Below, piece by piece: positions 15,291-21,643 of a DNA stretch of 21,683 nucleotides. Position 1 is the stretch's first letter; every line of letters starts with the position of its first letter. The stretch spans positions 1-21,683 of the IMG/VR virus record IMGVR_UViG_3300028388_000008; one strand, 5' to 3'. Source of the stretch: a virus. The translations under genes were made by a program, and so were the position numbers. A model generated the notes under the pieces. The model saw only the letters and a list, made by a program, of their open reading frames with translations, was not told where the DNA came from and did no database searches.

Positions 15291-17494
15291 CAGTAAGTAG
15301 CAGCACAAATAAAGTCAGCTTTAACGGTGATGATAGCACAACTGTCTTTGCCTACAGCTTCAAGGTGTTTGATCAAGACGATCTTACGGTTATTATTCGT
15401 GACTCTGATGGTATTGAGACAACTAAAACCATCACAACTGACTACACAGTAAGCGGCGTCGGCAATGCCGGTGGCGGTAACGTCACCATGGTGACAGCTC
15501 CTGCAACCGGCGAGACGCTAACAATCTTGCGTGAGCAGGATCTTTTGCAGGGTCTTGACCTGGTTCCAAATGACCCATTCCCTGCGCAATCACTTGAGGA
15601 CGCGCTTGATAAGCTTGTCTTTATGGTGCAGCAGCATGATGAAGAATTGGCTCGCGCTATTAAGGCGTCAAAGACAAACACAATCGGATCAACGGAATTT
15701 ACTGTCTCGGCATCTGATCGAGCAAGCAAAGTGTTTACATTCGACAGCAGCGGTGAGCTTGCTGTTAGCCAAGAGCTTGGAACATTCCGTGGCAACTGGG
15801 CGGCGTCAACGGTATTTTTTGAGCGTGATTTAGTAAAAGATTCATCCAACAGCAACATTTACATCTGTCTAACGGCCCACACATCAAGTGGCACAACACC
15901 TATTAGCAGCAACGCTGACAGTGCTAAATGGGGATTGATCGTTGATGCGGCTGCGGCGGCCACCTCTGCGAGCAACGCAGCAACGTCGGCAACTGAGGCA
16001 GAGACAAGCGCCACAAATGCGGCGACATCTGCATCTGCGGCGGCCACGTCTGAAAGCAATGCTGCTACCTCTGAGTCAAATGCGTCAACATCTGAAACGA
16101 ATGCAGCGAACAGTGCAACGGCTGCGGCTGCGTCGCAGACTGCGGCTGCTAACTCGGCTGCGGCTGCGGCCTCTGCGTTTGATAACTTCGATGACACTTA
16201 CCTTGGCAGCAAGACATCTGATCCTACAGTAGATAACGATGGCGATCCGCTAACAAGCGGTGATTTGTACTTCAATAGCACAGCTAATGAAATGCGTGTG
16301 TATGATGGTGCAAACTGGATTGCTGCAACATCTGCTGGCAACGTGTCTTTGCTAAACTACAGCTACACAGCTACATCTGGTCAGACTACATTCTCTGGTG
16401 CTGATGATAACGCGGCCTCACTTTCGTACACAGTGCAGAACCTTATTGTTACTTTGAATGGTATCGTTCTTGAAGATGGCACTGACTACACAGCAACGAG
16501 CGGCACAAGCATTGTGTTGTCCTCTGGTGCGGCTGCTGGTGATGAGTTAAACATTATTTCCTTTAAATCGTTCACCACTGCTGACATGGTTCCAGCAAGC
16601 ACTGGCGGCACGTTTTCTGGAAACGTGTCAATGACTGCCGATCTCACGGTAGACACAGACACGCTGCATGTAGATAGCACGAACAATCTTGTAGGCATTG
16701 GGACGAGTTCGCCAACGCAAAAACTTGACGTAACTGGAAACATTACAGCCAACGCTAACGCTTCATCCACATATGCAATGATACGGTCTTCAGACACAGG
16801 TGTTGCAAGTCTGTATTTTGGGAATCAGTCTGACCCCGTAACTTCTTCTATTTCCATGCGGCATGATGACAACAATGCGCTTCAGTTCAACGGGTATAAT
16901 AACGTAGAACGCATGCGCATCCAATCAAATGGCGCAACCATGATTGGAACTACAGCGCAAAACGGAAATGAGGGTTTAACCGTAACACCAAGTTCTGGTG
17001 GGAGCAATTCAGGTGCCGCACAAATATATTTTAACAGGTCAACAACGGCTGGGACAACTTTTGCTCTTGTATTCAACAACGCAAGCACTGCAGTAGGCAA
17101 TATCAACTACACAAATACAGCTACAACATTTGCGACATCATCCGATTACCGACTGAAAGAAGACTGGCAACCAATGACAGGTGCATCTGACCGTGTGCTT
17201 GCACTGAACCCAGTAAACTTTGCGTGGAAAGTAGATGGTTCCCGTGTTGATGGCTTCTTAGCGCATGAAGCGCAGACGGTTGTACCTGAAGCTGTCACAG
17301 GCGCAAAAGACGCAATGCGCACACAGGACGTGTATGATGAAGACGGTAACGTTACTGGCACTGAAGAAGTCCCAGATTATCAAGGCATTGACCAATCCAA
17401 GCTAGTGCCATTACTCACTGCTGCATTGCAAGAAGCACTTACTAAGATTAATGCACTTGAAACCCGCATCACAGCATTGGAGGATAACACATGA
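15287..17494 (+). CDS. Tail fibre with T7-type N-terminus and S74 self-cleaving chaperone C-terminus
   Basis: 735 residues. The N-terminal ~130 residues (FNGDDSTTVFAYSFKVFDQD, TVSGVGNAGGGNVTM, LTILREQDLLQGLDLVPNDP, FPAQSLEDALDKLVFMVQQH) match the T7 tail-fibre N-terminal domain that anchors to the nozzle. Residues 223-292 are ten consecutive heptads of Ala/Thr/Ser/Asn (N-A-A-T-S-x-S), a presumed trimeric stalk. A small domain follows (DGDPLTSGDLYFNSTANEMR), then beta-rich repeats. The last ~118 residues are a peptidase S74 intramolecular chaperone: S619-D-Y-R-L-K624 carries the Ser and Lys of the cleavage dyad, followed by LNPVNFAWKVDGSRVDGFLA and a terminal coiled coil. The chaperone should trimerise the fibre and then cut itself off. 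Start fixed by ATGA 15287. Confidence 0.93.
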   Translation: MTVSSSTNKVSFNGDDSTTVFAYSFKVFDQDDLTVIIRDSDGIETTKTITTDYTVSGVGNAGGGNVTMVTAPATGETLTILREQDLLQGLDLVPNDPFPAQSLEDALDKLVFMVQQHDEELARAIKASKTNTIGSTEFTVSASDRASKVFTFDSSGELAVSQELGTFRGNWAASTVFFERDLVKDSSNSNIYICLTAHTSSGTTPISSNADSAKWGLIVDAAAAATSASNAATSATEAETSATNAATSASAAATSESNAATSESNASTSETNAANSATAAAASQTAAANSAAAAASAFDNFDDTYLGSKTSDPTVDNDGDPLTSGDLYFNSTANEMRVYDGANWIAATSAGNVSLLNYSYTATSGQTTFSGADDNAASLSYTVQNLIVTLNGIVLEDGTDYTATSGTSIVLSSGAAAGDELNIISFKSFTTADMVPASTGGTFSGNVSMTADLTVDTDTLHVDSTNNLVGIGTSSPTQKLDVTGNITANANASSTYAMIRSSDTGVASLYFGNQSDPVTSSISMRHDDNNALQFNGYNNVERMRIQSNGATMIGTTAQNGNEGLTVTPSSGGSNSGAAQIYFNRSTTAGTTFALVFNNASTAVGNINYTNTATTFATSSDYRLKEDWQPMTGASDRVLALNPVNFAWKVDGSRVDGFLAHEAQTVVPEAVTGAKDAMRTQDVYDEDGNVTGTEEVPDYQGIDQSKLVPLLTAALQEALTKINALETRITALEDNT
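15953..16162 (+). repeat. Ten degenerate 21-base tandem repeats (heptads) in the fibre gene
   Basis: The coding DNA holds ten consecutive 21-base units, each a heptad: AAATSAS, NAATSAT, EAETSAT, NAATSAS, AAATSES, NAATSES, NASTSET, NAANSAT, AAAASQT, AAANSAA. The protein period is strict while the DNA is diverged, so this is an old expansion kept by protein selection. Such Ala/Ser/Thr heptads form rods in many phage fibres, and the number of copies can change between relatives. Confidence 0.85.
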
Positions 17495-18579
17495 GCAAGG
17501 CACGGGGACTAGCAGACTTGGGTAACGTCTATGACGACGGTGCTTTGTCGAACCGCAACCTGATTATCAATGGCGCTATGCAGGTGGCGCAGCGTGGAGA
17601 CGTTACGGGCATTAACAGTATTGGGCCCAACTATGGTGGCCCAGATAGGTTTGCTATATATTCTAATAGCCCTTCATCTAGTGCTGTATTTTCTGCAATT
17701 CAACAGTCAACAGGTCTTGCAGAGTTCCCTGAATGTTTTCGACTTGATTGCACTACGGCGGCAAGCGGTTCTTTAACAGGTACTCATGAAATAAAAATAG
17801 AACATAAAATAGAAGCGCATAATGTACAAGGCGTTGCATTCGGCACATCTTCTGCAAAAAAACTTACCCTATCTTTTTGGTGTCGATCTAACAAAGCTGC
17901 AACATATGCTTTGTGGTTTTTGCGACCAGACACCTCAAACAGACAAACAGGTGTGACTTACACAATAAGCAGTGCAAACACTTGGGAGTATAAAACTGTT
18001 ACTATAAATGCAGACACAACAAACACTGTAGATAATGATAATGGTGTAGGTCTTGATGTAGCTTGGATTATGAACACAGGCAGTGATTATACAAGCGGGA
18101 CCGCTGCAAACGGCACATGGGAAGCGCTTACTGATGCTAACAGGTATGTTGGGCATACAGCTACTATTGGCACAAGCACAGACGACTACTTTGACCTCAC
18201 AGGCGTCCAGTTGGAAGTAGGCGACACCGCCACCCCCTTCGAGCATCGCAGCTATGGGGATGAGTTGGCGAGGTGTAAAAGATATTTTAGGATTTTTGGT
18301 CATGGCGCTATCGGCATTTGGACTAACGCAAATAATGCTAGGGTTGCATCTGATTTTGATGTTGAAATGCGGACTAATCCGTCGTCAGTGCTTGTAACAA
18401 GCACACCTGTTATCGAAGTTTGGTCTTTGGTTGCGTTAACTGGTTCTGCTTCATCAATAGTTGAATCCATCACAAGTAAAAACCAAGCAAACATAGTAGT
18501 AAACGGTTTTAGTGGTAGAACATACGGTGATCCTGCCTACTCACCGTATGACATTATCCATCTTGATGCGGAGTTATAA
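17491..18579 (+). CDS. Second fibre/adhesin-like tail protein
   Basis: The 362-residue product starts MSKARGLADLGNVYDDGALS and NRNLIINGAMQVAQRGD, an opening recurrent in phage receptor-binding and tail proteins from marine and other phages, followed by a beta-rich domain (LTLSFWCRSNKAATYALWFL and TWEYKTVTI) that looks like a carbohydrate-binding jelly-roll. Then FDLTGVQLEVGDTATPFEHR and SYGDELARCKRYFRIFG, a well-known motif pair in phage tail fibres, and a variable-looking C-terminal ~90 residues. Directly follows the S74 fibre (ATGA overlap at 17491), so it may be a separate adhesin at the tail tip or attached to the fibre. No catalytic motif for a depolymerase was seen. Part of the gene (about 17650-18180) looks AT-richer than its neighbours, possibly a swapped host-range segment (not measured). 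Confidence 0.78.
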   Translation: MSKARGLADLGNVYDDGALSNRNLIINGAMQVAQRGDVTGINSIGPNYGGPDRFAIYSNSPSSSAVFSAIQQSTGLAEFPECFRLDCTTAASGSLTGTHEIKIEHKIEAHNVQGVAFGTSSAKKLTLSFWCRSNKAATYALWFLRPDTSNRQTGVTYTISSANTWEYKTVTINADTTNTVDNDNGVGLDVAWIMNTGSDYTSGTAANGTWEALTDANRYVGHTATIGTSTDDYFDLTGVQLEVGDTATPFEHRSYGDELARCKRYFRIFGHGAIGIWTNANNARVASDFDVEMRTNPSSVLVTSTPVIEVWSLVALTGSASSIVESITSKNQANIVVNGFSGRTYGDPAYSPYDIIHLDAEL

Positions 18580-18582
18580 CTT

Positions 18583-18759
18583 ATGAAAATCACATCTGCA
18601 CAATACGTTACAGGCTCATTGTCGGACACAATATCCGGCATTCGTGCCACCATCGACGGCACTGAAATGTCTGTCCCCCTAGACCCAGCCAACCGCCACT
18701 ACGCAGAAATCATGCGGCAGGTGGCTGCTGGCACACTGACTATACAGGATGCGGACTAA
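18583..18759 (+). CDS. 58-residue protein downstream of the fibre genes
   Basis: Starts three bases after the adhesin stop: ATG 18583, stop TAA 18757-18759. The product begins MKITSAQYVTGSLSDTISGI and contains VPLDPANRHYAEIMRQVAAG, ending TLTIQDAD. It is compact, acidic to neutral and without a membrane segment. Short proteins with a '(V)PLDPANRHYAEI(L/M)RQV..G.L.I' core occur after fibre genes in various phages; their role is unknown to me, possibly in fibre assembly by position only. The stop overlaps the next start as TAATG, matching the packing of the rest of the operon, which supports it being real despite its length. Confidence 0.72.
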   Translation: MKITSAQYVTGSLSDTISGIRATIDGTEMSVPLDPANRHYAEIMRQVAAGTLTIQDAD

Positions 18760-19238
18760 TGCTTGGGCTGCGTGGGACATACAATGCAATACGCACTGCA
18801 AATGGCCCTGCGCAGCACATAGCCTGTGCTATTACTGGCATTATCTATGCCGGAATGTTTGTTGACATGGTTCCAGACCCAGTGCTGATCGCATGGGCTG
18901 GCGTATCAGCAGTCATTATTTGTGCAGTCATATGGATGAATAAAAGCATTCTGATGTTTTTGCTTATCATTGACTTTGTTTTGTCTTGCATGGTGCTTTC
19001 ATTCTATTTAATGCACGAGCCAGAGATGCAGGGCTTTGTGTACTACAGTCATTCTGTCAACAGCATGTCGTCACACGCCCCGTCAATGAGTAGCATGAGT
19101 TTAATTGATACCATATCTCACTCAGTCGCCTCGGTAACTATGGCGCTCTGGTCACTGTACTTGGCCAACTTAACTCAGCGTCAAACTTTGGAGCGCAAAA
19201 GAATAATGTTTGTTATGGATGGCGAGGACATGAAATGA
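18759..19238 (+). CDS. Four-TM membrane protein at the start of the lysis cassette
   Basis: 159 residues with four hydrophobic helices: about 18-37 (HIACAITGIIYAGMFVDMV), 41-60, 62-85 (LMFLLIIDFVLSCMVLSFYL) and 117-138. The loop 95-116 is rich in Ser, Met and His (SHSVNSMSSHAPSMSSMS), and the C-terminal tail is charged (RQTLERKRIM). No family was recognised. It lies directly before a TM-coiled-coil protein, a 3TM holin and an M15 endopeptidase, with TAATG and ATGA overlaps, so a lysis role (second holin, antiholin or spanin-like partner) is plausible but inferred. The Met/His-rich loop is unusual for a holin. Confidence 0.68.
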   Translation: MLGLRGTYNAIRTANGPAQHIACAITGIIYAGMFVDMVPDPVLIAWAGVSAVIICAVIWMNKSILMFLLIIDFVLSCMVLSFYLMHEPEMQGFVYYSHSVNSMSSHAPSMSSMSLIDTISHSVASVTMALWSLYLANLTQRQTLERKRIMFVMDGEDMK

Positions 19239-19537
19239 ACTTGGACATGGAAATGCTCACGCCAATTATTGTGGCGCTTGTTGGTGCGGGGGGCCTATGG
19301 CAATGGCTCTCAACGAAATCAAAGAATGCTCACGAACGGGCGATGCACGAGCGTGAACAGCATGGCGAGTTTAACGACACGCTCCGCGCTCAGGTCGATC
19401 GCTTGAGTGAAAAGCTAGATGCAGTGATTGCCGACAAAGAGCAACTCTTGCGCGAGATGAGTGACATGCGTGCCGCTCTTGCCGAGGCCAACGCTACCAT
19501 TAAACACCTTGAAGAAATGCTGCGGAATAAAACATGA
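19235..19537 (+). CDS. Membrane-anchored coiled-coil protein, possible spanin-like
   Basis: 100 residues: one N-terminal hydrophobic helix at about 8-25 (LTPIIVALVGAGGLWQWL), then a basic stretch and a long coiled coil at about 45-97 (LRAQVDRLSEKLDAVIADKE). An inner-membrane anchor with a periplasmic coiled coil is the layout of Rz-type inner-membrane spanins, and the location next to holin and endolysin fits. The topology is uncertain, and no matching outer-membrane lipoprotein was found. A similar short TM-coiled-coil protein exists in other marine phage lysis clusters without a proven role. Starts and stops overlap neighbours (ATGA 19235 and ATGA 19534). Confidence 0.62.
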   Translation: MNLDMEMLTPIIVALVGAGGLWQWLSTKSKNAHERAMHEREQHGEFNDTLRAQVDRLSEKLDAVIADKEQLLREMSDMRAALAEANATIKHLEEMLRNKT

Positions 19538-19926
19538 TACAAGCACTCATCGGCCCAGTGACGGGCTTGCTCGACAAGTTCATCGAGGACAAAGACCAGA
19601 AAGCCGCTCTGGCGCACGACGTGGCCACAATGGCCGCAAAGCACGCTCACGATGCGGCAATGGCTCAGATCGACGTGAACAAGACCGAAGCGCAGCATCG
19701 TTCAGTTTGGGTCGCAGGGTGGCGCCCCGCGTGTGGTTGGCTTTGCGCCGCAGCGATGGGTGCGCACTTCGTGATCTTTCCAACGGTTGCAGTGATCGCC
19801 GCATCTCTTGGCCATGAAGTAACATTTCCAGAGTTTGACATGGGCAGCTTGATGACTGTACTACTTGGGATGCTTGGCCTCGGTGGCCTTCGCAGCTTTG
19901 AGAAAGCCAAAGGGGTGACGAAATGA
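19534..19926 (+). CDS. Holin of the GTA 3TM family
   Basis: 130 residues. A soluble Lys/Ala/His-rich helix fills residues 1-55, followed by GWRPACGWLCAAAM (62-75), a hydrophobic stretch to about 91, a short loop EVTFPEFD, then LMTVLLGMLGLGGLRSFEKA (106-125). The GWRP...GW and LLGMLGLGGLRSFEK elements are diagnostic of the GTA-type 3TM holin family found in gene-transfer agents of Rhodobacterales and in many phages. The protein would make the inner-membrane lesion that lets the endolysin out. It sits immediately before the M15 peptidase (ATGA overlap at 19923). Confidence 0.88.
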   Translation: MIQALIGPVTGLLDKFIEDKDQKAALAHDVATMAAKHAHDAAMAQIDVNKTEAQHRSVWVAGWRPACGWLCAAAMGAHFVIFPTVAVIAASLGHEVTFPEFDMGSLMTVLLGMLGLGGLRSFEKAKGVTK

Positions 19927-20378
19927 CATTCAAATTATCAAACCGCAGCCTCAGCAAATTAGAGGGCGTCGATGAGCGCCTCGTTGCTGTTGCCAAGAGC
20001 GCCATCACGCGCACGAAAGTGGACTTCGGCGTGATTTGTGGACTCCGTACCATCGAAGAGCAGCGCGAGCTTGTGGCCAAGGGCGCAAGCCAAACGATGA
20101 AGTCAAAGCATCTCGAAGGGCTTGCGATCGATGTCATGGCATTCATTGGCTCTCGTGGATCTTGGGAACTCAATCTCTATGATGACATTGGCGATGCGAT
20201 AATCGCCGCTGCTAAAGAGATCGATGTGCCGTTGCGCTGGGGTGCAGCGTGGCATGTGAACGACGTGCGGGAATGGGATGGTACATGCGAGGATCTTATG
20301 AACTCGTATATTGACACTCGCAGGGCAGAAGGTCGTCGACCATTTATCGACGCCCCGCATTGGGAGGTGTGTGAATAA
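19923..20378 (+). CDS. M15-family endolysin (L-Ala-D-Glu/D-Ala-type peptidase)
   Basis: 151 residues. The metal-site pattern of M15 peptidases is present: Arg42 in GLRTIEEQ, S61-K-H63-L-E-G-L-A-I-D70 for the first two zinc ligands (His63, Asp70), and D143-A-P-H146 for the base and third ligand, as in E-x-x-H of phage endolysins. The enzyme cuts peptide bonds in the peptidoglycan stem, causing lysis. WGAAW (106-110) normally lies close before the last motif; here about 30 residues intervene (NDVREWDGTCEDLMNSYIDT, then RRAEGRR), an insertion shared by some alphaproteobacterial phage forms. There is no signal peptide, so it depends on the holin next to it. Stop overlaps the next start as TAATG. 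Confidence 0.9.
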   Translation: MTFKLSNRSLSKLEGVDERLVAVAKSAITRTKVDFGVICGLRTIEEQRELVAKGASQTMKSKHLEGLAIDVMAFIGSRGSWELNLYDDIGDAIIAAAKEIDVPLRWGAAWHVNDVREWDGTCEDLMNSYIDTRRAEGRRPFIDAPHWEVCE

Positions 20379-20551
20379 TGGCTAACAAACCTGGACTATA
20401 TGCAAACATCCATGCAAAGCGAAAGCGCATTGCCGCTGGATCTGGTGAGAAAATGCGCAAGCCTGGTGAGCAGGGTGCGCCAACTGCAAAGGATTTTAAA
20501 GACAGCGAGAAGACCGCTAAGAAAAAATCCATGATGAATAGCAGGGCGTGA
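20378..20551 (+). CDS. Small basic protein with KKKSMMNS ending
   Basis: 57 residues, starting in a TAATG overlap with the endolysin stop. Sequence begins MANKPGLYANIHAKRKRIAA and then GSGEKMRKPGEQGAPTAKDF, with end KTAKKKSMMNSRA. It has 15 Lys/Arg and five acidic residues, so it is strongly basic, and no known domain is recognised. The PGLYANI-x-AKR-x-RI-A-GSGE-x-MRKPG pattern recurs in small proteins of marine phages (recalled from pattern, not checked). The C-terminal motif K-K-K-S-M-M-N is repeated in an 18-residue peptide about 1 kb downstream and in variants in two more small proteins. Basic character would fit binding to DNA, RNA or membrane, but this is only a possibility. Confidence 0.75.
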   Translation: MANKPGLYANIHAKRKRIAAGSGEKMRKPGEQGAPTAKDFKDSEKTAKKKSMMNSRA

Positions 20552-20552
20552 C

Positions 20553-20765
20553 ATGTCAGCGGCACCTGAAAAAACCGGCAACAGCGGCAGACGTGCAGCC
20601 TTTCTGCAACGGATGGGCAAGATGCCAGGGCCAACAAAGAATAAGGACGGCACAGACACGCCGCTCCTAAAGTCTTTGAAGGCTTGGGGCGCGTCGTCAA
20701 AGCAAGAGGCTGTGCGCAAAGGCAAGCGCATATCCATGATCAACAAGAACAAGGACAAAGGCTGA
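20553..20765 (+). CDS. Small basic protein, third member of a Lys-rich group
   Basis: 70 residues. Start ATG 20553 begins one base after the previous stop; stop overlaps the next start as ATGA (20763-20767). It opens MSAAPEKTGNSGRRAAFLQR and then MGKMPGPTKNKDGTDTPLLK, with a Lys/Arg-rich end RKGKRISMINKNKDKG. The SMIN element resembles the S-M-M-N motif of the flanking small genes. No domain or membrane segment is seen, and the function is unknown. Neighbouring positions, similar composition and a shared ending suggest descent from a common small basic protein, or convergent use of one docking motif. Confidence 0.68.
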   Translation: MSAAPEKTGNSGRRAAFLQRMGKMPGPTKNKDGTDTPLLKSLKAWGASSKQEAVRKGKRISMINKNKDKG

Positions 20766-21484
20766 TGGGATACTTCCACGAAGATGTTGATAGCCCTCAT
20801 GCGTTATTAGAGATTGCATCCGAGCGCATGCCAGACGTTGTGCCTGTCAACATCTTCGGGTTTAGCCGAACTGTCGGCACAGACTTTCAAACTATTTGGA
20901 ATAATGGCAGCCAGTACGTTCAACCTAGCGCAGCCGTTCAAATGAGCTGCGTATCAACAAGCGCAAGCGATACCATGACGATCCTTGTGTCTGGCCTAGA
21001 CAGCAACTACGAAAGCTTGGCAGAGATTATTCAGCTCAACGGCACAAGTGCAGTCACAACAAGCAATTCGTTTTATCGGATTAATAGCGCTGTAATTCTG
21101 TCAGGATCAAACGTCGGTGACATTACAATCAGCAATGGCGGCGCAGTATATGCAAACATTGAGGCGACTTTGGGAACGACGCAGGCATGTGTGTACACTG
21201 TGCCAGCGGATCACTCTTTGTACTTATTCCGAATCTCTCTGACATCTGGCACTGTTAATAGTAATAAATACATCACCTACAGAAACAGAATAGACAGCAG
21301 CTCAGGCCGTGTGCTGCGCGTGGCAGAGGCCACGTTCCAACTGAACATGCAGACATTCGACCGGCAAATACCATTCCGAATCGCGCCAAAAACAGACTTT
21401 CAGTTTGAGGCCAAATCGTCTTCTGGTACGAATGAGCTGTCAATCTTTATCGAAGCTTTATTAATGAGGGACAAGTATGCCTAA
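20765..21484 (+). CDS. Probable virion structural protein, function unknown
   Basis: 239 residues from ATG 20765 (MGYFHEDVDSPHALLEIASE). The frame is open further upstream to 20684, but that extension overlaps the 70-residue gene in another frame and is Arg/Gln-rich, so the ATGA start at 20765 is preferred. The product has NIFGFSRTVGTDFQTIWNNG early, a Thr/Ser/Asn-rich beta core (TMTILVSGLDSNYESLAEII and QLNGTSAVTTSNSFYRINS), then ACVYTVPADHSLYLFRISLT. The FGF-R-V-G-x-x-F-x-T-I-W and Y-TVPA elements occur in a widespread family of phage proteins thought to be structural; exact location in the particle is unknown to me. It lies after the lysis genes, away from the other structural genes, which is unusual. 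Confidence 0.68.
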   Translation: MGYFHEDVDSPHALLEIASERMPDVVPVNIFGFSRTVGTDFQTIWNNGSQYVQPSAAVQMSCVSTSASDTMTILVSGLDSNYESLAEIIQLNGTSAVTTSNSFYRINSAVILSGSNVGDITISNGGAVYANIEATLGTTQACVYTVPADHSLYLFRISLTSGTVNSNKYITYRNRIDSSSGRVLRVAEATFQLNMQTFDRQIPFRIAPKTDFQFEAKSSSGTNELSIFIEALLMRDKYA

Positions 21485-21533
21485 TAAAAAGAAACCAAAG
21501 AAGTCCATGATGAACGGCGGGTACGGCAAGTAA
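21477..21533 (+). CDS. Candidate 18-residue Lys/Met-rich peptide (KKSMMNGG)
   Basis: A short frame ATG 21477 to TAA 21531-21533 encodes MPNKKKPKKSMMNGGYGK. It overlaps the previous stop by eight bases and has GAGGG at 21466-21470, six bases before the ATG, a good ribosome binding site. Its PKKSMMN segment nearly repeats the ending of the 57-residue protein, including an 11-base identity (TCCATGATGAA, 21504-21514 and 20528-20538). Such tiny Lys/Met/Gly-rich frames are seen at similar places in marine phages. At this length a gene cannot be asserted firmly, but the repeated motif and ribosome binding site argue for translation. Confidence 0.5.
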   Translation: MPNKKKPKKSMMNGGYGK

Positions 21534-21545
21534 AGCGAAGGCTTT
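21532..21545 (+). other. Small hairpin overlapping the end of the 18-residue frame
   Basis: AAAGC (21532-21536) pairs with GCTTT (21541-21545) around GAAG, followed by CTTG rather than a clear U-run. It may contribute to transcript ending or RNA stability. Too weak alone to be called a terminator. Confidence 0.3.
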
Positions 21546-21554
21546 CTTGCCAAT

Positions 21555-21582
21555 CCACAAATGGTTGCGTTGTGGTTTATTT
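21555..21582 (+). terminator. Candidate weak terminator at the end of the late operon
   Basis: CCACAA (21555-21560) pairs perfectly with TTGTGG (21570-21575) around a nine-base loop, followed by TTTATTT (21576-21582). It lies between the last late frame and a gene with a fresh ribosome binding site, a sensible location. The stem is only 6 bp and half A-T, so termination would be inefficient. Confidence 0.4.
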
Positions 21583-21605
21583 ACTGTCAACTCTATGTTA
21601 TTGAA

Positions 21606-21643
21606 TGGGTGTCATTTTCTAGGAGGCAACCTTATGACACCCA
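21606..21643 (+). promoter_or_regulatory. Perfect 10-bp inverted repeat enclosing the ribosome binding site and covering the start codon of the next gene
   Basis: TGGGTGTCAT (21606-21615) is the exact reverse complement of ATGACACCCA (21634-21643). The 18-base loop holds AGGAGG (21621-21626). In RNA the start codon ATG 21634 would be the first three bases of the 3' stem arm, and the ribosome binding site would sit exposed in the loop. In DNA the same sequence is a symmetric candidate operator. Either reading suggests control of the following gene. Confidence 0.6.

Noticed and set aside
15859-16197. Antisense Ala/Val-rich frame over the fibre stalk
   Set aside because: Mirrors the Ala/Ser heptad repeats; no independent signal.
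17491-18579. Diversity-generating retroelement target in the adhesin, prompted by the BPP-1-like structural genes
   Set aside because: No reverse transcriptase, no template repeat and no adenine-biased variable repeat were found in the window.
19580-20173. 197-residue antisense frame over the holin and endolysin
   Set aside because: Arg/Ser/Pro-rich, low-complexity translation opposite two well-recognised genes; a codon-composition shadow.
20684-20764. Upstream start for the 239-residue protein giving 27 more residues
   Set aside because: It lies wholly within the 70-residue gene in another frame and is Arg/Gln-rich; ATGA overlap at 20765 follows the local pattern.
21570-21599. Possible sigma-70-like promoter TTGTGG, 18 bases, TATGTT
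   Set aside because: Both boxes are poor matches, spacing is not ideal, and the -35 part lies in a candidate terminator stem; too weak to annotate, though a promoter here would make sense.
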